In this document: positions 52,288 through 59,714 of the stretch, one piece after another
Layout: each line of letters opens with the position of its first letter
How positions within the stretch are numbered: the first letter of the stretch is position 1
Origin: Bizionia argentinensis JUB59
GTDB taxonomy: Bacteria; Bacteroidota; Bacteroidia; Flavobacteriales; Flavobacteriaceae
Length of the DNA stretch: 64,000 nt
Reading direction: 5' to 3'
Assembly (NCBI RefSeq): GCF_000224335.1
Contig: NZ_AFXZ01000038.1
Coordinates: forward strand, 1 to 64,000
Notes under the pieces: model-generated
What the model saw: the letters and a program-made list of their open reading frames with translations, nothing else
What the model was told of the DNA's origin: nothing
Databases searched by the model: none
Translations under genes and position numbers: made by a program

Positions 52288-53019
52288 TTAAGAGTAAATA
52301 CCTCCATTAATATTTAAAACTTCGCCGGTAATATATGATGCTTTTTTTGAAGCTAAAAATGATACAGCATAAGCTACTTCCTCTGGTTCACCAAAACGGT
52401 TTACTGGAATCATGCTTTTTAGTTCTTTCTCATCCAAGTTTGCCGTCATATCCGACTTTATAAAGCCAGGAGCCACTGCATTTACCGTAATTTTTCGTTT
52501 AGCAACTTCTTGTGCTAGAGCCTTGGTTGCGGCAACTAAAGCGCCTTTTGCCGCAGAATAATTGGTTTGTCCGGCCGTTCCCTTAACACCAGAAACCGAG
52601 GCAACATTAATAATACGTCCGTACCGATTACGTAACATTTTTTGAATTAAATGATTAGTAACATTGTAAAAGCCATGCAAGGACGTGTTTACAACATCAT
52701 GCCAGTCTTCCGCAGGCATCCACATAAACAAGCCGTCTTTAGTAATTCCGGCGTTATTAACCAGAACTTCAATAAGTGCCTCTTTGTTTTGTTCTTGCCA
52801 GGTGTTCAATGCTGTTTTTACTTGTTCGGCATTGGCAACATTAAACTGAATAATTTCAGCTGTATTTCCTAAAGCTTCAATATCTTTTTTTGTCTCTAAA
52901 GCTGCTGTTTCGTTGCTATTATAATTTATTAAAATATGGTAGTCTGAATCTTGAGCTAATTGTTTGCAAATTGCTTTTCCAATTCCTCTAGAACCACCGG
53001 TTACTAAAGCACATTTCAT
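52288..53019 (-). CDS. fabG: 3-oxoacyl-ACP reductase
   Basis: A 243-residue short-chain dehydrogenase with TGGSRGIGKAI (residues 7-17), NNAG (88-91) and the catalytic Ser141-Tyr154-Lys158 set (INVASVSG, TNYSAAK). The end region ITGEVLNINGGIYS is typical of FabG. It reduces the beta-keto group of the ACP-bound chain with NADPH. Placed in the cluster, it is the ApeQ equivalent rather than the housekeeping FabG. Confidence 0.93.
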   Translation of the reverse strand: MKCALVTGGSRGIGKAICKQLAQDSDYHILINYNSNETAALETKKDIEALGNTAEIIQFNVANAEQVKTALNTWQEQNKEALIEVLVNNAGITKDGLFMWMPAEDWHDVVNTSLHGFYNVTNHLIQKMLRNRYGRIINVASVSGVKGTAGQTNYSAAKGALVAATKALAQEVAKRKITVNAVAPGFIKSDMTANLDEKELKSMIPVNRFGEPEEVAYAVSFLASKKASYITGEVLNINGGIYS

Positions 53020-53060
53020 GTAAGTGTATTTTTTGGCTGGTTTGGTTAGTTTACTATGAA

Positions 53061-54188
53061 TTAATTAAATAATTCTAAATGTTTAAACCATAAATTATTT
53101 AATGGTTCTCCTTTTGGATTGATAAATGTCCATGATTTTTTCTTTTTTACACGAGCAAGGCCATCAATAAACCCTTTTGGATTATTTTTTTGAAAGATAG
53201 AAAAACCACCTGCAGTAATGTCATAATTATCATCAATTACTAAATTACCTTGAATATTAATAAAACCCCAGTCTTTTTTGAGTTTTACAGGAGCTAATCC
53301 ATCACTTCCAAAAATCTCAGCATCTTTGTACTGAAATGGAATGATCACTTTACCTGTGTCATCAATATAACCCCATTCTTTACCATTGTAAACAGGCGCT
53401 AATCCGTTGCTAAAGGCACGGGCTTTATCAAAGGTTGGTTCAATTATCCATACACCTTTGGTATTAATAAATCCTAATTTACCCTCTTTTTTAGCATAGG
53501 TATACTCTGAATTTCTTGAAAAATCCCAGATTTTTTCTGCACCGGGAACTTCTCTAAATTTTCCGTTAACAATAAGTCCTTGGCGATCGCCGATATTGGC
53601 TACAATATTATTGTTGTAAGCATTGCTAACACCATCATATTCTGTTTTAACAACATACTTTCCGCTAGCATCAACTAATCCCCATTTATCATTTTCTTGT
53701 ACTTTGGCCGATCCATTTTCGAAATTAAAAACTTTGGTAAATTTCGGTTCTACTACAACTTCACCTTTTGTGTTTATAAAACCAACACCCGAATCTTTTC
53801 TAATAATGGCATAACCATTTTCAAAATCGTACATCTTATCGGTTACAACATCTTTTAAAACCTGCTCGCCTTTTTTATTAATATAAATCCACTCTTTATC
53901 TTTTAAAACAATGGCTATTCCAGAATCAAAAGCTTTGGTTTTATCAAATTGAGGTTCAATAACCCATTCACCATTTCTGTTAATAAAACCCCATTCTTTC
54001 TTATTAAGTGTAGCTTCAGCTAGATCATCGGAGAAATTTTTAGCTTCTTTAAATTGTGGTTTTATATGCCAGTCTCCCGTTTTTGAAATATAACCGAAAT
54101 CGCCATCTTCGTTGGCTAAAGCTAATTCTTGTGCTTGAATGGAAAAACCTAAAAATAGGAGGATAATAAAGTATGCTGCTGTTCTCAT
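53061..54188 (-). CDS. Secreted WG-repeat protein
   Basis: I start at the ATG at 54188 (375 residues), which gives a clear signal peptide (residues 1-20, GFSIQAQ); upstream codons lie inside the lyase gene end. The rest is at least ten WG/beta-leaf repeats of the form GFINxxGxWVIEPQFDKAxxFxxGLAxV. Such repeats are thought to bind proteins or ligands. The gene is between the lyase and fabG on the same strand, so it is part of the operon. Its role in pigment formation is unknown. Confidence 0.88.
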   Translation of the reverse strand: MRTAAYFIILLFLGFSIQAQELALANEDGDFGYISKTGDWHIKPQFKEAKNFSDDLAEATLNKKEWGFINRNGEWVIEPQFDKTKAFDSGIAIVLKDKEWIYINKKGEQVLKDVVTDKMYDFENGYAIIRKDSGVGFINTKGEVVVEPKFTKVFNFENGSAKVQENDKWGLVDASGKYVVKTEYDGVSNAYNNNIVANIGDRQGLIVNGKFREVPGAEKIWDFSRNSEYTYAKKEGKLGFINTKGVWIIEPTFDKARAFSNGLAPVYNGKEWGYIDDTGKVIIPFQYKDAEIFGSDGLAPVKLKKDWGFINIQGNLVIDDNYDITAGGFSIFQKNNPKGFIDGLARVKKKKSWTFINPKGEPLNNLWFKHLELFN

Positions 54189-54204
54189 GATTAAAAAATT
54201 TAGA

Positions 54205-55731
54205 TTATAGTTTATTTTTAATGATAAAGTCCTTAACAAGGTTAACATAAGGATACATAATCACGTCTTCAGTAAAAATAGGAACTATTTCTCGAATTTC
54301 ATCATACATCTTTTTTGTTTTTGAAGATATATGATCTTGAACTTCAAGATATTCAATGGCTTGTATAATTGTTATAAGCTCGATAGCAACAACCTCAAAG
54401 GAATTTTCTACAACTTTTTTAGTAATTAAAGCTGAATTGGTTCCCATGCTAACAATGTCTTGATTATCATTGTTATTGGGGATGCTATGCACATACATTG
54501 GGTTGGAAAGCATTTGATTTTCGGCTGTTGTTGAAGTAGCTGTAAATTGAACACCTTGCATTCCGAAGTTTAAACCAAGCTTACCTAGATTTACAAATGG
54601 CGGAAGCATTTCGTTTAATCGTGAATTTAATAAATAATTTAATTGTCTTTCTGATAGCATACTCATTTTTGCCACTACAATTTTCAGCTTATCCATTTCC
54701 AGGGATACATAATCGCCGTGAAAATTCCCACCATGATAGACATGTTTTTTCTCAACATCTACAATAGGATTGTCGTTTGCGGAATTTACTTCTTCAATTA
54801 AAATATTTTCAACAGAATTTAGCGTGTCTAAAACAGGGCCAAGAATCTGCGGTACACAACGTAAGGAATAATATTCCTGCACCTTTTCTTTAAAAACAGA
54901 CACATCTTCATTTTTACTGTATAAATGATGTTCTCTTTTACGCGTTAATTTACTATCTATTAAGTGTTTACGCATACTTTCTGCAATTAGGCGCTGTCCA
55001 ATATGGCGTTTAGATTGGTTTAATTCAAACGATAAATGATCGTCATAAGCCTTAACTATTTCGTTAATAGCTGCCGAGCAACCCGTAACCCAATCAAGTA
55101 ATTGTCGGGTATAAATAGTGTTTACAATACCAATGCCAGTCATGACCGATGTGCCGTTCATTAAAGCTAAACCTTCGCGTAATTCGACGGAAATAGGTTT
55201 TAAGTTTTCGATTTTAAAAACATCTTTTGTGTCTTTGCGCTCGCCTTTATAAAATACTTCACCTTCGCCAATTAGTACTAATGCTAAATGAGCAAGTTGT
55301 ACCAAATCGCCACTAGCGCCAACTCCACCATGTTCATAAATTAATGGTGTAATGTTACGATTTATAAGTTCGGTCATTAAAGTAATTACCGAAACGTGAA
55401 CGCCAGAATGACCTAATGAAAGTGTATTTAATCGGGCCAACATGGCTGCTTTGACATACATTGGAGCCAACGGTTGTCCGGTGCCAGAGGCATGACTCCT
55501 AATTAAATTATATTGCAGTTGAATGCGTTCTGAATCTTCAATTTTATATTGTGCCATCGGACCAAAGCCCGTATTAACGCCATAAATGACTTTGTTTTCT
55601 GAAAATTTCTTTAAAAAATTAAAGCTATTTTCAACTGTTTTTAGAACGGTATTCTCTATTTGAATAGGTTCATTTTTAAAGACTACTTTGTAAAAATCTT
55701 CTATTCCTAACTGTCCGTTAAATTTGTGCAT
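54205..55731 (-). CDS. Tyrosine ammonia-lyase (MIO family)
   Basis: A 508-residue aromatic amino acid lyase. The MIO prosthetic group forms from Ala139-Ser140-Gly141 (GGVGASGDLVQLAH), and the catalytic Tyr50 is in IYGVNTGFGPMA. The selectivity region reads LIRSHASGTG, and the whole sequence closely follows the flavobacterial TAL I remember from Flavobacterium johnsoniae. It should convert tyrosine to p-coumarate, the starter of flexirubin-type pigments. It is the first gene of the long minus-strand cluster. A hutH function is less likely, as no hut genes are here. Confidence 0.92.
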   Translation of the reverse strand: MHKFNGQLGIEDFYKVVFKNEPIQIENTVLKTVENSFNFLKKFSENKVIYGVNTGFGPMAQYKIEDSERIQLQYNLIRSHASGTGQPLAPMYVKAAMLARLNTLSLGHSGVHVSVITLMTELINRNITPLIYEHGGVGASGDLVQLAHLALVLIGEGEVFYKGERKDTKDVFKIENLKPISVELREGLALMNGTSVMTGIGIVNTIYTRQLLDWVTGCSAAINEIVKAYDDHLSFELNQSKRHIGQRLIAESMRKHLIDSKLTRKREHHLYSKNEDVSVFKEKVQEYYSLRCVPQILGPVLDTLNSVENILIEEVNSANDNPIVDVEKKHVYHGGNFHGDYVSLEMDKLKIVVAKMSMLSERQLNYLLNSRLNEMLPPFVNLGKLGLNFGMQGVQFTATSTTAENQMLSNPMYVHSIPNNNDNQDIVSMGTNSALITKKVVENSFEVVAIELITIIQAIEYLEVQDHISSKTKKMYDEIREIVPIFTEDVIMYPYVNLVKDFIIKNKL

Positions 55732-55766
55732 CTAAATTATAATATTTTTTTCAATAACTTTGTGGT

Positions 55767-55791
55767 AATAACTAATACTAAAGTAGTTATT
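55767..55791. promoter_or_regulatory. Inverted repeat in the divergent lyase/halogenase promoter region
   Basis: AATAACTA (55767-55774) and TAGTTATT (55784-55791) form a perfect 8-bp inverted repeat with a 9-base spacer, midway in the 85-base space between the two divergent genes. It is well placed to control both. No regulator gene is in the cluster, so the binding protein is unknown. Confidence 0.5.
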
Positions 55792-55816
55792 TTGGACTGC
55801 AAATTTATAATAATTA

Positions 55817-57082
55817 ATGAATAATACTACTATGGGTACTAAGGATGTGAAAGTAGATGTTTTAATTATAGGCGCCGGCCCTTCGGGTTGCGTTGCTTCT
55901 GCTTACTTAAATGGACAAGGATTAAAAGTAAAAGTAGTTGAAAAAAGTACATTTCCACGGTTTGTAATAGGCGAGAGCTTGCTGCCGCGTTGTATGGAAC
56001 ATTTTGAAGAAGTGGGTTTATTAGATGCTTTAAAATCAGGTGGTTTTGAAATTAAAAATGGTGCTCGATTTTTACGCGATGACATTGTTTGTAATTTTGA
56101 TTTCAGCGATAAACATACTAAAGGTTGGGATTGGACCTGGCAAGTGCCTCGTGCTGATTTTGACAATATTTTAGCCAAGGAAATTAAAAAAATGGGAGTG
56201 GATCTTTCTTTTGAACATGAAGTTGTAGATGTAAATATTGATGATGAAGGTATATCGACTACAACTATAAATGATGGCGAAGGGAATCCATATAAAGTAG
56301 AAGCTAAATTTATCATAGATTCTAGTGGATATGGTCGTGTTTTACCGCGTTTGTTAGGTTTAGATAAGCCCTCCAGCATTCCAGAGCATTCGTCTATTTT
56401 CGGGCATGTTAAAGATATTAATAGACCGGAAGGGGAAGAAGGAACCATGATTACTTTTGATGTGCTTGATAAAGATACTTGGTTTTGGGTTATTCCTTTT
56501 TCTAATGGCGATACGAGTTTGGGTTTTGTTGGTACAAATGAATTTATCGATTCTTTTGAAGGCGATACTTCAGAGCGTTTAAAAACGATGTTTAAACATT
56601 CAGACTATTATTATGAGCGCTTTAAAGATGCGCCTTTGTTATTCGAACCTAAAAGTATTAGAAACTACTCCAAAGCAGTTACCAAATTTTATGGAAAAGG
56701 TTTTGCATTAACAGGAAATAGTGCCGAATTTTTAGATCCTGTATTTTCATCAGGTGTAACATTTGCTACGGAATCTGCTTTATTATCATCTAAATTAATT
56801 ACAAGACAGTTTAAAGGTGAAATGGTTGACTGGGAGGTGGAATATTCCGATTACATAAAAGCTGGAGTAGATGTGTTTGCAACCTATGTGAAAGAGTGGT
56901 ACACGGGGAATTTACAAACCTTATTTTTCCACAGGCCAGAAAATCCAGAAGTAAAACGTCAAATATGTGCTGTTTTGGCGGGGTATGTTTGGGATGAAAC
57001 GAATCCGTTTGTTACCAAACACAAGCGTATTATAAAAACACTTGCGCATCTTATCAATATGGAAAAAGAAAAAACGAATTAA
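55817..57082 (+). CDS. Flavin-dependent halogenase / monooxygenase of the pigment cluster
   Basis: A 421-residue FAD enzyme of the tryptophan-halogenase superfamily. It shows GAGPSG (19-24), GES (52-54), a Lys at 80 in FEIKNGARF at the place of the halogenase catalytic Lys, and WFWVIP (222-227), which fits the WxWxIP halogenase signature. FAD motif 2 is FALTGNSAEFLDPVFSSG. It could chlorinate or hydroxylate the aryl head or resorcinol; flexirubins are known in chlorinated form. It is divergent from the lyase. A second ATG at 55832 is a possible start. A terminator follows. Confidence 0.88.
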   Translation: MNNTTMGTKDVKVDVLIIGAGPSGCVASAYLNGQGLKVKVVEKSTFPRFVIGESLLPRCMEHFEEVGLLDALKSGGFEIKNGARFLRDDIVCNFDFSDKHTKGWDWTWQVPRADFDNILAKEIKKMGVDLSFEHEVVDVNIDDEGISTTTINDGEGNPYKVEAKFIIDSSGYGRVLPRLLGLDKPSSIPEHSSIFGHVKDINRPEGEEGTMITFDVLDKDTWFWVIPFSNGDTSLGFVGTNEFIDSFEGDTSERLKTMFKHSDYYYERFKDAPLLFEPKSIRNYSKAVTKFYGKGFALTGNSAEFLDPVFSSGVTFATESALLSSKLITRQFKGEMVDWEVEYSDYIKAGVDVFATYVKEWYTGNLQTLFFHRPENPEVKRQICAVLAGYVWDETNPFVTKHKRIIKTLAHLINMEKEKTN

Positions 57083-57089
57083 TTAAAAA

Positions 57090-57121
57090 CGGCCCCAAAA
57101 GTTAGTTACTTATTGGGGCCG
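57090..57121. terminator. Bidirectional terminator
   Basis: The stem GGCCCCAA / TTGGGGCC (with one flanking C-G pair) has a 14-base loop, between the halogenase stop and the convergent gene at 57150. Confidence 0.7.
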
Positions 57122-57149
57122 GTTATTTATAAACAAAAAATACTGAAAT

Positions 57150-57752
57150 TTATTTTGTTTTTTTATACATGTCTTTAACTAACGCTCTAGCAAAAATGAT
57201 ATAAGCATCAGCAATTCGTTGACCCGAATTAAAATCAAAACCACCATTACCTTCGCCTTCAATTCTTGTGTAGTTTACAGAGAAAATTATGTTTTCTGGG
57301 CTATCGTTTTTATAAACACTTAAAGTAACTTCAATTTTAGAGTTTTTTCTAACAATACCAACGTTATAACCAGAATACATTAAGGTTGTGTGAACTTTCA
57401 TTGTGTATTCAGCACTTTCCAGATTTTTGTCAACTTTTACTAAATTATTTTTATATCTGTCATTGAACGTTTCAATAAATCTTGGTTCGTAGAAATTTTC
57501 TCTATCTGAAAACCATAATTCTTTAAATTCTTCTCCCTTACCAGCTTCTTTTTCTTCTCTTTTAGACATTTTATCTTCTAAAAAGTCCTCTTCAGAATCG
57601 AATTTAGGAATTTCTAAATTAGAATAATCAAAGACCAAGTTGTATTCAGTGATGCCTTTTAAATTTGACCAATCTCCTTCTTGAACTTTTGCCTTTTGAG
57701 AAAAGATGGCAGACGAGGAAATTAGAACTGCAAATAATAGTAATTTTTTCAT
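57150..57752 (-). CDS. Secreted hypothetical protein
   Basis: A 200-residue protein with a signal peptide (about 1-18, SAIFSQ). A central region is rich in Glu/Lys (EDFLEDKMSKREEKEAGKGEEF), then AEYTMKVHTTLMYSGYNVG, a strand pair IEVTLSVYKN, IIFSVNYTR, and a C-terminal helix GQRIADAYIIFARALVKDMYKK. I recall similar proteins in Bacteroidota with no known function. A -7 element is upstream. It is beyond the terminator, so it is not part of the pigment cluster. Confidence 0.75.
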   Translation of the reverse strand: MKKLLLFAVLISSSAIFSQKAKVQEGDWSNLKGITEYNLVFDYSNLEIPKFDSEEDFLEDKMSKREEKEAGKGEEFKELWFSDRENFYEPRFIETFNDRYKNNLVKVDKNLESAEYTMKVHTTLMYSGYNVGIVRKNSKIEVTLSVYKNDSPENIIFSVNYTRIEGEGNGGFDFNSGQRIADAYIIFARALVKDMYKKTK

Positions 57753-57777
57753 AAAATTTATTTTATTGATTTGGAGT

Positions 57778-57785
57778 CAAATATA
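57778..57785 (-). promoter_or_regulatory. -7 promoter element
   Basis: On the minus strand it reads TATATTTG, matching TAnnTTTG, 26 bases before the ATG of the 57150 gene. Confidence 0.55.
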
Positions 57786-57990
57786 AAATTTCTAACTTAA
57801 TATTGTAGGAATAATATTTATTTAATGTCGTTAAATAAATGGGAATTGCGAATACCGCAATAACCTTTACTGCTTCCAGGATTTCATAAGGCTAGATTAC
57901 AGTATAGTAGTGGTATCCCAAAGCAAATAATTGAGAGAAATGTTTAAAAGAAAAAGCAGTTATAATTAAAAGTGCTCGGTTCTGTTTTTT

Positions 57991-58950
57991 TTAGTCGGCT
58001 TCTTTTTTGGCTGCCTTTAAGTTTGTCAGCATATCATTGGTAATATCATCTAAAGAAAACTCATGTTTCCAGTTCCAATCTTGGCGTGCATGACTAGCGT
58101 CAATACTGCTTGGCCATGAATCGGCAATTTCTTGACGAAAATCTGGATTGTATTCAATAGTGAAATCGCTTAAATGCTTTTTAATAGAAGCCACCACATC
58201 TTTAGGCGTAAAACTAATGGCTGATAAGTTATAAGAAGAACGGATTTTAATAGATTCTGCCGGTGCTTCCATAATTTGAACCGTTGCTTTAATGGCATCG
58301 TCCATATACATCATTGGAAGTTCGGTGTTTTCAGATAGGAAGCAATCGTAATGATTATCGGCAAGAGCTTTGTGATAAATATCTACAGCGTAATCTGTTG
58401 TGCCACCACCAGGTAAAGTTTTCCAAGAAATAATACCAGGATAGCGAATACTTCTTACATCAACATCGTATTTATTAAAGTAATATTCACACCAACGCTC
58501 ACCAACTTGTTTGGTAATTCCATAAACAGTAGAAGGTTCCATAATAGTGTATTGTGGGGTATCTACTTTAGGTGTCGTTGGACCGTAAACTGCAATACTT
58601 GAAGGCCAAAACACTTTTTTTATCTGTCCGTTTTTGGCTAAATCCAAGACATTAAAAAGCGTACTCATGTTTAAATCCCAAGCTTTCATCGGGAATTTTT
58701 CACCTGTAGCGCTTAACATAGCAGCCATTAGGTAAACGGTGTTAATATTATATTTTTCAATGCAAACTTTTAGAGCAGTAGAATCTTGAGCATCTAAAAT
58801 TTCAAAAAGACCTGAATTAACAATATCTAAATTTCCGTAACTAATATCACTGGCAACAACTTGATCGTCGCCATGAATTTCACGTAATTTATGAGTTAGT
58901 TCTGATCCGATTTGGCCACAAGCGCCAATAATTAAGATTTTAGACTTCAT
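57991..58950 (-). CDS. Epimerase-type NAD-dependent L-threonine dehydrogenase
   Basis: A 319-residue extended short-chain dehydrogenase. The NAD motif GACGQIGSELTHKL is at residues 8-21. The catalytic Tyr-Lys pair is in STVYGITKQVGERW. Segments such as YPGIISWKTLPGGGTTDYAVDIYHKAL, FLSENTELPMMYMDDAI and EYNPDFRQEIADSWPSSIDASHARQDW are those of SDR-type threonine dehydrogenases. It oxidises threonine to 2-amino-3-ketobutyrate. It stands alone with its own -7 element. Confidence 0.9.
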   Translation of the reverse strand: MKSKILIIGACGQIGSELTHKLREIHGDDQVVASDISYGNLDIVNSGLFEILDAQDSTALKVCIEKYNINTVYLMAAMLSATGEKFPMKAWDLNMSTLFNVLDLAKNGQIKKVFWPSSIAVYGPTTPKVDTPQYTIMEPSTVYGITKQVGERWCEYYFNKYDVDVRSIRYPGIISWKTLPGGGTTDYAVDIYHKALADNHYDCFLSENTELPMMYMDDAIKATVQIMEAPAESIKIRSSYNLSAISFTPKDVVASIKKHLSDFTIEYNPDFRQEIADSWPSSIDASHARQDWNWKHEFSLDDITNDMLTNLKAAKKEAD

Positions 58951-58973
58951 GATAATGTTTTTGAAAAATTATT

Positions 58974-58981
58974 CAAAAATA
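58974..58981 (-). promoter_or_regulatory. -7 promoter element
   Basis: On the minus strand it reads TATTTTTG, matching TAnnTTTG, 24 bases before the ATG of the threonine dehydrogenase. Confidence 0.5.
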
Positions 58982-59076
58982 ACAAGAATTAACTGATGAA
59001 ATGATAAATTTAACTTAAAATAAAGTCTGTAAAATAAAGTATTATTACAATTGGTAGCTAAAAGCCACGAATACAA

Positions 59077-59084
59077 TATATTTG
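59077..59084 (+). promoter_or_regulatory. -7 promoter element that decides the next gene start
   Basis: TATATTTG matches TAnnTTTG, with TTG at 59051-59053 in the -33 zone (23-base spacing). Transcription would begin near 59091, downstream of the in-frame TTG at 59051, so the ATG at 59108 is the real start of the lipoprotein gene. Confidence 0.6.
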
Positions 59085-59107
59085 TAGTTCCAGTAAAAAG
59101 GATATAT

Positions 59108-59620
59108 ATGAAAAACCTCTATTTTATAGTAGCTTTATGCCTCTTATCTTGCAAAGATGCCGATCCAGAAACCAATTTAGAGCTTACAGATAATGCTATC
59201 AGCGAATTGATAACCAAAGAAGACGTTAAGGCTTTAAAGTACTCGGATTTTATGGTGGATGCTAAAGTTGAAAAAATTATTGGCAATTGGGCAAAATATG
59301 GTGAATTAAATATAATTATACAGGATTTAAAAACTGGTAACTTATCATTTTTTAAATCGAACACAGAAATTGTGGCGACCTTAAATAAAGAGCTTAAAGC
59401 TACTGTTCCAGAAGCTATAAATTCCTCGTTGATAGTGGCTAGAGTAATAGCTGTGGAAACTAAAATCTATAAATTAGAAAGTGCAGTAAATTTGTCTAAT
59501 CCAACTAAAGAGAGTATTTTAGAGCCATTAAAGGAATTGTTAGTAGCGTTCTCAAATTTAAACCTTCAAATGAATAAGCAATTGGAAAAGGAATCACAGC
59601 AGATTCAGAAGCCGCAATAA
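59108..59620 (+). CDS. Small hypothetical lipoprotein
   Basis: I start at the ATG at 59108 (170 residues), which gives a lipobox right away (CLLSC, Cys15). The remainder is helical with EDVKALKYSDFMVDAKVEKIIGNWAKYGELNIIIQDLKTG and a C-terminal amphipathic helix (LLVAFSNLNLQMNKQLEK). No family recognised. It stands alone 94 bases before the M13 peptidase gene. Confidence 0.72.
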   Translation: MKNLYFIVALCLLSCKDADPETNLELTDNAISELITKEDVKALKYSDFMVDAKVEKIIGNWAKYGELNIIIQDLKTGNLSFFKSNTEIVATLNKELKATVPEAINSSLIVARVIAVETKIYKLESAVNLSNPTKESILEPLKELLVAFSNLNLQMNKQLEKESQQIQKPQ

Positions 59621-59714
59621 TGCTTATTTTACTAATATTATGTTAATATCTGGTTATTTGGATTAACAAAAATCATTTATCAGTAAATTGTACCCTTAAT
59701 TAAACACTAAATTT

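Noticed and set aside
54205-55731. Histidine ammonia-lyase (HutH) for histidine breakdown
   Set aside because: The MIO fold is shared, but the context is a pigment cluster, no hut genes are present, and the sequence follows the flavobacterial tyrosine lyase.
55903-56448. Minus-strand open frame of 181 codons inside the halogenase gene
   Set aside because: It mirrors a well-supported FAD enzyme on the other strand, is low-complexity Ser/Pro-rich and has no family features.
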